Below are positions 1-6,321 of a stretch of 8,602 nucleotides of DNA, piece after piece; the stretch's first letter is position 1; every line of letters begins with the position of its first letter. A model generated the notes under the pieces. That model was not told where the DNA came from. It saw nothing but the letters and a program-made list of their open reading frames with translations, and did not search any database. The translations under genes and the position numbers were made by a program. Origin of the DNA: UBA1368 sp964563125 (GTDB lineage: Bacteria > Bacillota > Syntrophomonadia > Syntrophomonadales > Syntrophomonadaceae); NCBI GenBank assembly GCA_964563125.1, contig CAZLVY010000068.1, positions 1-8,602 on the forward strand, given 5' to 3'.

Positions 1-19
1 TAAAGAAATAGCATGGGGC

Positions 20-24
20 AGGAG
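20..24 (+). promoter_or_regulatory. Ribosome binding site deciding the alr start
   Basis: AGGAG lies six bases before a TTG codon at 31. The upstream in-frame ATG at 13 has no Shine-Dalgarno-like sequence in the twelve bases visible before it, so this site favours the TTG start. Confidence 0.6.
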
Positions 25-30
25 ATTAAT

Positions 31-1224
31 TTGAATGTAAATCAGACAGATAAATGGATAGAAATTAATGTAGAAAAGATTTTGCACAATTTAAATGAGG
101 TGCAGAGTTATTTGCCGACTGAGGTGAAATTAATAGCTGTGCTGAAAGCTGACGCTTATGGACACGGGGCAGTCAAGACAGCACAGTTGTTGAATGCACA
201 TGGGGTCAATTTTTTTGCTGTTACCTATTTGGAGGAAGCTTTGCTTATCAGGGAGGCAGGTATCGATGCTCAAATTATGATATTTAGTCCTTTAATTGAA
301 ATGGAACAGTATCATAAGGCAATGGAGAAAAATATAACGCTTACTATAGCGTCGATCCGGGAAAGTCAGGAACTGGACCGGATAAGCAGAAGCCTTGGCA
401 AAAAGGTTACAGTACATCTTAAAATAGATACCGGGTTAGGCAGATTTGGTTTAAATGCAGCTGAGGCTACCGAAATATGTCAATCATTAAAGAAAAATCT
501 GTACATATATATAGAAGGAATATATACACATATGGCTGATGCGGCCATGAGCTACAAATATACTGCCAGGCAGTTTGAGGCTTTTATGACGGTTGTATCC
601 ATCTTGCGTAAAGAGGGTTTTGAATTTCCTCTTCAACATTGTGCCAATAGTTCAGTATTTTTGCAGTACCCCTATATGTATCTGCAAGCAGTCAGAATTG
701 GGACACTTCTATCTGGGCAAAACCCGGTTGGTAATTTCAGCACTAGACTAAACCTTAAGGACCCTTATAAATTTAAAAGCAGAATAATAGCGCTGCGGCA
801 ATTGGAGAAAGGCAGCTATTTAGGCTACTTCCGTACTTATCGCCTGAAGCACACGGCGCAGATCGCAGTTCTGCCAGTCGGATTTGCTGATGGTCTGGCT
901 CTGGGAGTGCAAAATCCTCCTACAGGCTTTATTGATATGCTAAAGCTTTTAATTAAGCAATTATTAGGTTATTTAGGAGTTAGAAAATATAATTTGCAGG
1001 TAAATATAAAAGGAACTTTTTTCCCGGTTCGCGGTAAGGTTTTTATGCAGAATTGTCTGGTAGAAATCCCGGCGCAATTTCAGGTAATGGTAGGAGATGA
1101 AGTAGAACTGCCGGTACGTAAGACTCTGGTCGCTAAAAACACGCGGCATGTTTATATAAATGAAGCTGAACTTAATGTAAAAGATGAAAGTAATATGGAG
1201 AGTTTTTCTGAGGAGGTTAATTAA
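31..1224 (+). CDS. alr: Alanine racemase, divergent subfamily
   Basis: PLP-dependent fold-type III racemase, expected to interconvert L- and D-alanine for peptidoglycan in the cytoplasm. From the TTG start (397 aa; 403 aa from ATG 13), the PLP lysine is K39 in VLKADAYGHG. HLKIDTGLGRFG holds the carbamylated-lysine equivalent K131 and R138. GIYTHMADA and CANSS are the expected barrel motifs, and GYFRTY carries the probable catalytic tyrosine Y266. The C-terminal beta domain is present but odd: about 20-25 extra residues, rich in leucine and lysine, follow the ADG motif (about 289-323). The usual M-D pair near the active site is M339-Q340 (KVFMQNC). The family assignment is firm, but racemization of alanine rather than another amino acid is inferred. 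Its stop overlaps the sppA start by one base, which suggests translational coupling. Confidence 0.88.
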   Translation: MNVNQTDKWIEINVEKILHNLNEVQSYLPTEVKLIAVLKADAYGHGAVKTAQLLNAHGVNFFAVTYLEEALLIREAGIDAQIMIFSPLIEMEQYHKAMEKNITLTIASIRESQELDRISRSLGKKVTVHLKIDTGLGRFGLNAAEATEICQSLKKNLYIYIEGIYTHMADAAMSYKYTARQFEAFMTVVSILRKEGFEFPLQHCANSSVFLQYPYMYLQAVRIGTLLSGQNPVGNFSTRLNLKDPYKFKSRIIALRQLEKGSYLGYFRTYRLKHTAQIAVLPVGFADGLALGVQNPPTGFIDMLKLLIKQLLGYLGVRKYNLQVNIKGTFFPVRGKVFMQNCLVEIPAQFQVMVGDEVELPVRKTLVAKNTRHVYINEAELNVKDESNMESFSEEVN

Positions 1225-2120
1225 TGGTAAAGAAAATTATTGTTTTTGCTGTTGCCGCCTTACTGCTTTTAGTAGTGGGGATGTCATTAGGAAAGATCGT
1301 GGGTCCTGAACCGTCAGCTCTAAAAGCAAACTCCATCATTGGGGTGATTGAAGTTAATGGGGTAATTGCCGGAGATGCATCGACCAGCTTATTAGGGGGA
1401 GCGACAGGCGCTTCTTCCCGCGAGATTATGCAAAATATTCGACTGGTTGCAGAACGTGATGATATTAAAGCAGTAATTTTACGCGTCAACTCACCGGGAG
1501 GCACAACGGCAGCATCACAGGAAATAGGCATTGAATTAGACAGATTGAGGGAAACCGGTAAACCAATTGTTACATCCATGAGTGATACTTGTGCTTCCGG
1601 AGGTTATTGGATAGCCTGCAGCACGGATCATTTAGTTGCCAATGCGGGGACACTTACGGGCAGTATCGGCGTAATAATGGAATTAACTAATTTACAGGGG
1701 CTTTATGACAAACTAGGTATTGACAGCGTTGTTTTTAAAAGCGGGAAATTCAAAGATATGGGTTCTGCTACCAGACCCGTAACTGATGAGGAAATAGAAT
1801 TGTTTGATGATATGATAGAAGATTCCTATGAGCAATTTTTTGCCCAGGTTCTGAAAGGACGCCAGGATAAAATCAAAGAAGATGAGCTAAGGGAAATTGC
1901 CGATGGTCGAGTACTCACTGGACAACAAGCTTTAAAATTAGGATTAGTTGACAGTCTGGGCAATTACTATGATGCCATAAAGGTTGCAGAGGAAATGGCA
2001 GGTTTACCTGCGGGTACTAAAGTGGAAATAATAAGTTCGCAGAACTTTTTTGATCGTTTTATGCTACAGGTTAAAGCACCGGAAATATTAAAATCTTCGG
2101 AGTTGATACAAATCAAATAG
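1224..2120 (+). CDS. sppA: Signal peptide peptidase SppA (S49 family)
   Basis: A 298-aa membrane-anchored serine protease of the short Gram-positive SppA type, which degrades leftover signal peptides in the membrane. One N-terminal transmembrane segment (about residues 4-23) follows MVKK, and the protease domain should face outward. The Ser/Lys dyad is S125 in CASGGYWIA and K177 in SGKFKDMGS. The spacing of 52 residues equals that of the dyad in Bacillus subtilis SppA (S147/K199). LRVNSPGG and the GSIGVI segment are further S49 signatures. The ATG at 1224 overlaps the alr stop and has AGGAGG seven bases upstream, so the start is secure. The single catalytic domain sets it apart from the duplicated E. 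coli protein. Confidence 0.93.
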   Translation: MVKKIIVFAVAALLLLVVGMSLGKIVGPEPSALKANSIIGVIEVNGVIAGDASTSLLGGATGASSREIMQNIRLVAERDDIKAVILRVNSPGGTTAASQEIGIELDRLRETGKPIVTSMSDTCASGGYWIACSTDHLVANAGTLTGSIGVIMELTNLQGLYDKLGIDSVVFKSGKFKDMGSATRPVTDEEIELFDDMIEDSYEQFFAQVLKGRQDKIKEDELREIADGRVLTGQQALKLGLVDSLGNYYDAIKVAEEMAGLPAGTKVEIISSQNFFDRFMLQVKAPEILKSSELIQIK

Positions 2121-2136
2121 TGAGGAGGGGAAAAAA

Positions 2137-2651
2137 TTGAGTTTGATTGATCGTCTCTGGGGCACTATTTTTAATCCCGATACGACTTTGCGGCAATTAG
2201 TGGCTGAAAAGCCGTTGGGTCAAGGAATTATCTTATATATAACAGTTTTAATAATAATAATGATTATTAATCAGGGTGTTGATGCTCTACGACCTATTGA
2301 AGAGGCTTTAAATCTACCTGCCCAGTTTATTTGGTTATTAGGTAGCATAGGAATAATATTTTCACTGTTCATTTTACTTTTAAGTGCGGGGTTTTTATCT
2401 TTACTCAGTGAAATAATATATAAACGAGGTAATAGCCTGGGCTTGTTGGTGGGATTATGTTTTGCTGCACTGCCGGGAGTGTTTGGTCCCTTGCTGCAAT
2501 ATGGTTCAGCATTACTTGGGCTTAATTGGCTGGGAGTTATTTTTTCCATAATAACTTTGGTATGGGTAGTTATTTTGCAGATAATTGCTATTCGAGCAGC
2601 TTTGAGTTTAAACACGGGTCAAGCAATGGTAATATATTTTTTGCCTCTCCT
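2137..2651 (+). CDS. Yip1-domain membrane protein, 3' end lost in the scaffold gap
   Basis: Partial integral membrane protein; 171 complete codons are visible before the run of N. The TTG start at 2137 has AGGAGGGG six bases upstream and lies 16 bases after the sppA stop, so it is probably co-transcribed. The N-terminal stretch (LIDRLWGTIFNPDTTLRQL) is the typical soluble lead-in of bacterial Yip1/YesL-like proteins. Several hydrophobic segments follow, at about residues 30-47, 62-90, 104-128 and 134-156. This family has no established biochemical role in bacteria; assignment rests on overall architecture and is moderate. The reading frame through the N block into the following sequence is meaningless and should not be joined to this gene. 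Confidence 0.65.
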
Positions 2652-2751
2652 NNNNNNNNNNNNNNNNNNNNNNNNNNNNNNNNNNNNNNNNNNNNNNNNN
2701 NNNNNNNNNNNNNNNNNNNNNNNNNNNNNNNNNNNNNNNNNNNNNNNNNNN
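2652..2751. other. Assembly gap of 100 N
   Basis: Exactly one hundred undetermined bases, the conventional placeholder for a scaffold gap of unknown length. It hides the end of the Yip1-type gene, any terminator after it, any promoter of the transaldolase gene, and possibly one or more whole genes. Confidence 0.98.
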
Positions 2752-2757
2752 AAGGAG
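2752..2757 (+). promoter_or_regulatory. Ribosome binding site of the transaldolase gene
   Basis: AAGGAG begins at the first base after the gap and lies eight bases before the TTG at 2766. It fixes that TTG as the start and shows that the coding region itself is complete despite the gap. Confidence 0.75.
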
Positions 2758-2765
2758 ATGTTTTT

Positions 2766-3407
2766 TTGCGCATTTTTATTGATTCTGCTAATATAGAGGA
2801 AATTAGAGAAATCAACAGCATGGGCTTTTTAGATGGGGTTACAACCAATCCTTCTTTAGTTGCTAAAGAAAAGCGTGATTATCATCAAGTTATTAGGGAA
2901 ATAGCCGCAATTGTTGATGGCCCTATAAGTGCAGAAGTTATTTCTCTCGATTTGAATGGCATGCTTCAAGAAGCCGAAGTTCTGGCTCAAATCCATACCA
3001 ATGTGGTAATCAAAATTCCTTTAACCGCAGCAGGCTTAGAGGCTATTTCTATTTTAAGAAAAAATGAAATAGCTACTAATGCTACACTAATTTTTTCTGC
3101 CAATCAGGCATTACTAGCGGCCCGGGCCGGGGCTAGTTATGTTAGTCCTTTTCTGGGCAGAGTCGACGATAATGGCAATGATGGCATGACTTTACTGGAT
3201 GATATAGTGACTATTTTTGATCAGTATATGCTTGATACTGAGATTATAGCGGCCAGCATCAGACACCCAATGCATGTAATTCAAGCCGCGAAGTTAGGTT
3301 CACATATTGCTACAATTCCTTATAAAGTAATTAAACAAATGATACAACACCCGCTAACTACTGCAGGTATTGATAAATTCTTAAGTGACTGGAAACAATC
3401 GATTTAA
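2766..3407 (+). CDS. tal: Transaldolase of the short FSA/TalC family (often auto-named fructose-6-phosphate aldolase)
   Basis: A 213-aa class I aldolase with a single TIM barrel, acting in the non-oxidative pentose phosphate pathway in the cytoplasm. It opens with the family signature RIFIDSANIEEI and has TTNPSLVAKE. The Schiff-base lysine is K83 in VVIKIPLTAAG (K85 in E. coli FSA). Two positions that separate true transaldolases from fructose-6-phosphate aldolases can be read. E57 (AEVIS) stands where E. coli FSA has Gln59, and F129 (SPFLGR) stands where FSA has Tyr131. Both match the transaldolase state, so the transaldolase reaction (dihydroxyacetone transfer between sugar phosphates) is the better call. 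The TTG start is supported by AAGGAG. The next recognisable sequence is a glpX remnant, then rho, an order related to that in other Firmicutes. Confidence 0.9.
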   Translation: MRIFIDSANIEEIREINSMGFLDGVTTNPSLVAKEKRDYHQVIREIAAIVDGPISAEVISLDLNGMLQEAEVLAQIHTNVVIKIPLTAAGLEAISILRKNEIATNATLIFSANQALLAARAGASYVSPFLGRVDDNGNDGMTLLDDIVTIFDQYMLDTEIIAASIRHPMHVIQAAKLGSHIATIPYKVIKQMIQHPLTTAGIDKFLSDWKQSI

Positions 3408-3410
3408 AAA

Positions 3411-3737
3411 ATGGAGGGCTTCATTTGGGCTCTTGAGTTTGCACGGGTAACTGAGTCTACAGCCTCGGCAGTCGCTTGTTGGGTTGGTAAAGGTGATAAA
3501 GAAGCAGCAGTTACTTCTATGCGATTAATGTTTGACACCGTATCCGTTGATGACATAGTAGTCATCGGCCATGAAGTCCCTATGTTATATATGGATAACA
3601 AGATTCCTTTTTACTGAAAGAAGAAAGATATTATAAACGGCGGGCGATTACTCAAAATATGGGGACGAGAAGCACATCCGTACTATCCGATCGAAGCCCA
3701 CCATGATTTAGATCGCAAACCTTTATTTTTAAGATAA
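3411..3737 (+). pseudogene. glpX: Decayed remnant of glpX (class II fructose-1,6-bisphosphatase)
   Basis: The open frame at 3411-3617 translates to a broken copy of the GlpX N terminus: ALEFARVTE, then GKGDKEAA, SMRLMFDTV, VVIG and PMLYM. Within it, short in-frame deletions have removed residues around the helix after GKGDKEAA, and the metal-binding GEGEMDEAPML motif is reduced to GHEVPML. After a TGA at 3615-3617, the same frame continues to a TAA at 3735-3737. It contains GRLLK, IWGR and EAHHDLDRKP, which resemble the GlpX C-terminal end. About 230 of the usual 320-335 residues are absent from the middle. The original start is also lost: the ATG at 3411 sits in what was probably the ribosome binding site (GGAGGGC). 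A functional bisphosphatase is excluded. Identification of the N-terminal part is good, of the C-terminal part moderate. Confidence 0.75.
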
Positions 3738-3766
3738 CTCGATTAAATTAAAACTAGATTAAATAT

Positions 3767-3796
3767 TTGTTTAAAATAGAAATATGCTGTTATAAT
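3767..3796 (+). promoter_or_regulatory. Probable sigma-A promoter of rho
   Basis: TTGTTT (3767-3772) and TATAAT (3791-3796) are 18 bases apart. TG at 3788-3789 makes an extended -10. The region just upstream is very AT-rich and contains GATTAAAT twice (3741-3748 and 3757-3764, 16 bases apart), which could act as an UP-like element. Transcription would begin near 3803, leaving a leader of about 195 bases before rho. Confidence 0.6.
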
Positions 3797-3822
3797 CTAT
3801 TTATATTACATCTTATCAGGGG

Positions 3823-3857
3823 GCAACTCGCCAGAGATAGCCCTTCCCGAGTTTTGC
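3823..3857 (+). promoter_or_regulatory. Inverted repeat in the rho leader, possible regulatory structure
   Basis: AACTCG (3825-3830) can pair with CGAGTT (3848-3853), and the flanking GC dinucleotides can pair across a two-base bulge. A competing pairing of GGGC (3821-3824) with GCCC (3840-3843) overlaps it. The four T after the stem run straight into GCACC, so it is not a convincing intrinsic terminator. In Bacillus subtilis the rho leader mediates Rho-dependent autoregulation; a similar role here is inference only. Confidence 0.3.
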
Positions 3858-3997
3858 ACCACAAGATTACCTGCAATATTTCTTCATGGGATTAGTTGCT
3901 TATTCCTTTAATCTTAAAAGGCATGTGCATATCAATATAATTTCTTAAAAAATATAAAGAATTAAATGATTGGCTAATATAAGAAAGGAGAAATATT

Positions 3998-5284
3998 TTG
4001 AAAGTAAATATTTCAGAACTGGACAATAAGACGATGTTGGAATTATATCAACTGGCGCGCGATGTAAATCTGGGCGGTTATTCAAAGTTGCGTAAAAAGG
4101 AATTGGTTTTTGAAATAACCAAAGCGTTAACTAAATCAGATGAATTATTGCAAGCCCAGGGGGTCTTAGAGATAATGCAGGATGGGTATGGATTTTTAAG
4201 GCCATTCGCCTATGTACCCAGCCACGAAGATATTTATGTTTCCCCCTCTCAAATTAGAAAATTTGAACTCAGAACCGGGGATCGTGTAGGAGGGCAAGTT
4301 AGATCACCTAAGGATAATGAGCGGTTTTTCGCTTTGTTAAAAGTCGAGAATGTTAATGGATTTCCACCTGAGGATTCAGTGAAAAGAATCCACTTTGATG
4401 CATTAACTCCTATATATCCCACTGAACGTCTTACTCTGGAAACTATTTCGGAAGAGTATTCCACCCGCATAATTGATTTAATTTCACCCATCGGCAAAGG
4501 TCAACGTGGGCTTATTGTATCACCTCCTAAAGCTGGTAAAACTATGTTATTGCAAAAAATTGCCCAGGGTATTTCTGCTAACCATCCTGAAGTTGATTTA
4601 TTTATTCTTCTGGTAGATGAAAGACCGGAAGAAGTTACTGATATGCAACGTAATACACAAGCTGAAGTAGTAGCATCAACATTTGATGAACCTCCGGAAA
4701 ATCATGTCAAAGTTACTGAAATGATTCTTGAGCGCGCTAAAAGATTAGTGGAACATAAAAAGGATGTAGTAATCCTAATGGATAGTGTAACCAGACTGGC
4801 ACGGGCTCATAATCTAGTAGTACCGCCCAGCGGCAGGACATTATCCGGAGGAATCGACCCCGCATCACTTGATAAACCAAAACGTTTCTTCGGTGCTGCA
4901 CGAAATATAGAGGAAGGCGGCAGTTTAACTATAATTGCTACTGCCCTGATAGAAACTGGTTCGAGAATGGACGAAGTTATTTTTGAAGAGTTTAAAGGTC
5001 GGGGTAATATGGAATTAGTATTAGAGAGAAAAATTGCCGAGCGTAGAATATTTCCTGCTATAGATGTTAAGCGTTCCGGAACCCGCAAAGAGGAACTGCT
5101 TCTAAATGAAGAAGAAATGGAATTAAACTGGAACTTGAGAAATGCTTTCAGCGAATATAATCCCATAGAAACAATGCAGATGATTAGAGATACGATGAAG
5201 AAAACTAAATCTAATCAAGATTTATTAAGAGCCGCTCCGGTTGTGTTTGGCCGCAATAATCATGGCAGAAAATCCTATATGTAA
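3998..5284 (+). CDS. rho: Transcription termination factor Rho
   Basis: A 428-aa hexameric RNA-dependent ATPase that releases RNA from RNA polymerase. Domains in order: Rho N-terminal helical domain (about residues 4-46, LDNKTMLELYQLAR), cold-shock-type RNA-binding domain (about 50-120, with DGYGFLR and DIYVSPSQIRKF), and a RecA-like ATPase. The Walker A motif is PPKAGKT with K181, aligned to E. coli K184. Walker B is VVILMDSVTRLARAHN. The Q-loop and following helix are seen in TLSGGIDPASL and FFGAARN, and the arginine-finger region in GSRMDEVIFEEFKGRGN. The protein is complete and has no insertion in the N-terminal domain. The TTG start at 3998 has GAAAGGAG seven bases upstream. Its own promoter probably lies at 3767-3796, and an intrinsic terminator follows the stop by 29 bases. 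The rpmE gene found after rho in Bacillus is absent here. Confidence 0.98.
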   Translation: MKVNISELDNKTMLELYQLARDVNLGGYSKLRKKELVFEITKALTKSDELLQAQGVLEIMQDGYGFLRPFAYVPSHEDIYVSPSQIRKFELRTGDRVGGQVRSPKDNERFFALLKVENVNGFPPEDSVKRIHFDALTPIYPTERLTLETISEEYSTRIIDLISPIGKGQRGLIVSPPKAGKTMLLQKIAQGISANHPEVDLFILLVDERPEEVTDMQRNTQAEVVASTFDEPPENHVKVTEMILERAKRLVEHKKDVVILMDSVTRLARAHNLVVPPSGRTLSGGIDPASLDKPKRFFGAARNIEEGGSLTIIATALIETGSRMDEVIFEEFKGRGNMELVLERKIAERRIFPAIDVKRSGTRKEELLLNEEEMELNWNLRNAFSEYNPIETMQMIRDTMKKTKSNQDLLRAAPVVFGRNNHGRKSYM

Positions 5285-5313
5285 GTATAATTGCCTCTGG
5301 ATTAGTCAATAAT

Positions 5314-5335
5314 AAAGGTCGTTAGGGCCTTTTTT
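5314..5335 (+). terminator. Intrinsic terminator after rho
   Basis: The stem AAAGGTC/GGCCTTT (7 pairs, one G-U) has loop GTTAG and runs into a stretch of T ending at 5335. The stem is short and so of moderate strength. Some read-through into the LysM-M23 gene is possible, as no clear promoter is seen between this site and 5369. Confidence 0.7.
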
Positions 5336-5356
5336 ACCCTGACAGATCACAGAAAT

Positions 5357-5364
5357 GAGGTGAT
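5357..5364 (+). promoter_or_regulatory. Ribosome binding site deciding the LysM-M23 start
   Basis: GAGGTGAT is an eight-base match to the anti-Shine-Dalgarno complement. It includes the upstream in-frame GTG at 5360, which therefore cannot be the start. The next in-frame GTG at 5369 is well spaced from GAGG (eight bases). Confidence 0.7.
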
Positions 5365-5368
5365 TATT

Positions 5369-6223
5369 GTGACCAAAAAAAGTCTAAGCAGTTTAGTTTT
5401 GACACTATTCTTACTGACAACAATATATACACCTGTTCAGGCAGCTCTACAGGAAGGTAAATTTGTCCCATATATGTCTAAAAAAATGGCATCAACCGAT
5501 ATCAGAAGCAAATATTATCAAATTCAAAAGGGAGATACTTTATGGAGCATATCAAGGGCTTATAGTTTGGATTTGCAAACTATTATGTCAATTAATAATC
5601 TAAAGCCGGAAAGTATTCTAGTTATAGGTCAAACTATTAAGCTCCCAGCAGATAATTCACGGGTTCACTCAATTAAAAAGGGAGATACTATGTGGAGTAT
5701 TGCTTCTTTATATGACATTGATATTGAAGAGTTGCAAGACCTTAATAGTAATAAAAATCCGCGTAGTTTAAAAATAGGGGACCAGTTAATGGTTCCTGAA
5801 AGCACAGTTCGCGTAGTGACCGCTATGGCAGAACCTTCAAGGAGTTTAGCGGGGGGGGCACTAATGTGGCCGCTTAAAGGCACTATAACGTCCTATTACG
5901 GGTGGCGAAAATCAGGATTTCATCATGGTCTGGATATCGGTGCTAAAATTGGTACACCAGTAAAAGCCGCCAACAGTGGAAAGGTGTCTTTTGCAGGTTC
6001 CAGGGAGATTTATGGCAAAACCGTAATAATTGATCATGCTGATGGAAAACAAACTCTTTATGCCCACCTTAGCAAATTTAATGTAAAAAAAGGTCAGGAA
6101 GTTGCTAAGGGGCAAGATATTGCTTATGTTGGCAATACTGGCAGAACCACCGGGCCGCATCTGCATTTTGCAGTTATGCAAGGTGATGAAACTTATGACC
6201 CCTTAAAATTCTTGCGTAAATAA
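5369..6223 (+). CDS. Secreted cell-wall hydrolase with two LysM domains and an M23 peptidase domain
   Basis: A 284-aa exported peptidoglycan hydrolase of the LytM/NlpD type, expected to cut peptide cross-links. A signal peptide (residues 1-25: KK, hydrophobic core, VQA before ALQEG) directs export. Two LysM peptidoglycan-binding domains follow at about 50-93 (YYQIQKGDTLWSI) and 100-143 (HSIKKGDTMWSI), offset by exactly 50 residues. The M23 domain (about 166-280) has all expected zinc-site motifs: H185 and D189 in HHGLDIG, YAHLS, and H264/H266 in GPHLHF. It should therefore be catalytically active, unlike degenerate activator forms such as EnvC or NlpD. The start is the GTG at 5369 (MTKKSL). 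Role in growth, division or sporulation cannot be told from the sequence. A run of eight G (5851-5858) lies in the linker before the catalytic domain. A strong terminator follows. Confidence 0.92.
   Translation: MTKKSLSSLVLTLFLLTTIYTPVQAALQEGKFVPYMSKKMASTDIRSKYYQIQKGDTLWSISRAYSLDLQTIMSINNLKPESILVIGQTIKLPADNSRVHSIKKGDTMWSIASLYDIDIEELQDLNSNKNPRSLKIGDQLMVPESTVRVVTAMAEPSRSLAGGALMWPLKGTITSYYGWRKSGFHHGLDIGAKIGTPVKAANSGKVSFAGSREIYGKTVIIDHADGKQTLYAHLSKFNVKKGQEVAKGQDIAYVGNTGRTTGPHLHFAVMQGDETYDPLKFLRK
5513..5798 (+). repeat. Tandem LysM modules with 150-base period
   Basis: Two copies of the LysM coding module are offset by exactly 150 bases. The best-conserved segment is AAAAGGGAGATACT, at 5526-5539 and again at 5676-5689. 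The retained DNA similarity around KKGDTLWSI suggests an internal duplication or strong constraint on the motif. Confidence 0.65.
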
Positions 6224-6234
6224 TTTATAAATCT

Positions 6235-6265
6235 AAAGCTCCTTATTTATTAAGGGGCTTTTTTT
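6235..6265 (+). terminator. Strong intrinsic terminator after the LysM-M23 gene
   Basis: An 11-bp stem, AAAGCTCCTTA paired with TAAGGGGCTTT (one G-U pair), with loop TTTAT and a T tract to 6265. It separates the hydrolase gene from the radical SAM-yhaM pair. Confidence 0.88.
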
Positions 6266-6321
6266 ATGACCAGCTATGGGCTAATCTATAGTAAGAAAAG
6301 AATTAAGAAAATGAGGCTGTT

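Larger units (their letters stand above)
3738..3997. other. Non-coding stretch between the glpX remnant and rho
   Basis: No gene with a credible start is present in these 260 bases. They hold a sigma-A-like promoter (3767-3796), a leader of about 195 bases with an inverted repeat (3823-3857), a weak second TATAAT at 3936-3941, and the rho ribosome binding site GAAAGGAG at 3983-3990. A 35-codon open stretch without a start (3841-3948) is described under findings. Confidence 0.7.

Noticed and set aside
1217..1579. Minus-strand open frame opposite sppA
   Set aside because: It is fully opposite a well-supported gene, has low-complexity Ser/Ile-rich composition, and shows no recognisable domain.
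2526..2765. Apparent extension of the transaldolase frame upstream through the gap
   Set aside because: It runs through the N block and overlaps the Yip1-type gene in another frame. The TTG at 2766 with AAGGAG gives the family-standard N terminus.
2652..2796. Continuation of the Yip1 frame across the gap into KEMFFCAFLL
   Set aside because: The frame across unknown bases is arbitrary, and the bases after the gap are the ribosome binding site and start of the transaldolase gene.
3404..3601. Minus-strand open frame opposite the glpX remnant
   Set aside because: The + strand shows clear GlpX motifs, and the opposite frame has no recognisable features.
3411..3617. Intact small gene of 68 residues
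   Set aside because: The start ATG lies in a former ribosome binding site, and the content is an eroded GlpX N terminus lacking key metal ligands.
3823..3857. Intrinsic terminator before rho
   Set aside because: The stem is short and bulged, and its four T are followed at once by GC-containing sequence.
4807..5166. Minus-strand open frame opposite rho
   Set aside because: It is a shadow of the rho coding sequence; its serine-rich composition arises from the complementary codons.
5286..5291. TATAAT as a promoter for the LysM-M23 gene
   Set aside because: There is no acceptable -35 element, and the terminator at 5314-5335 lies between it and the gene.
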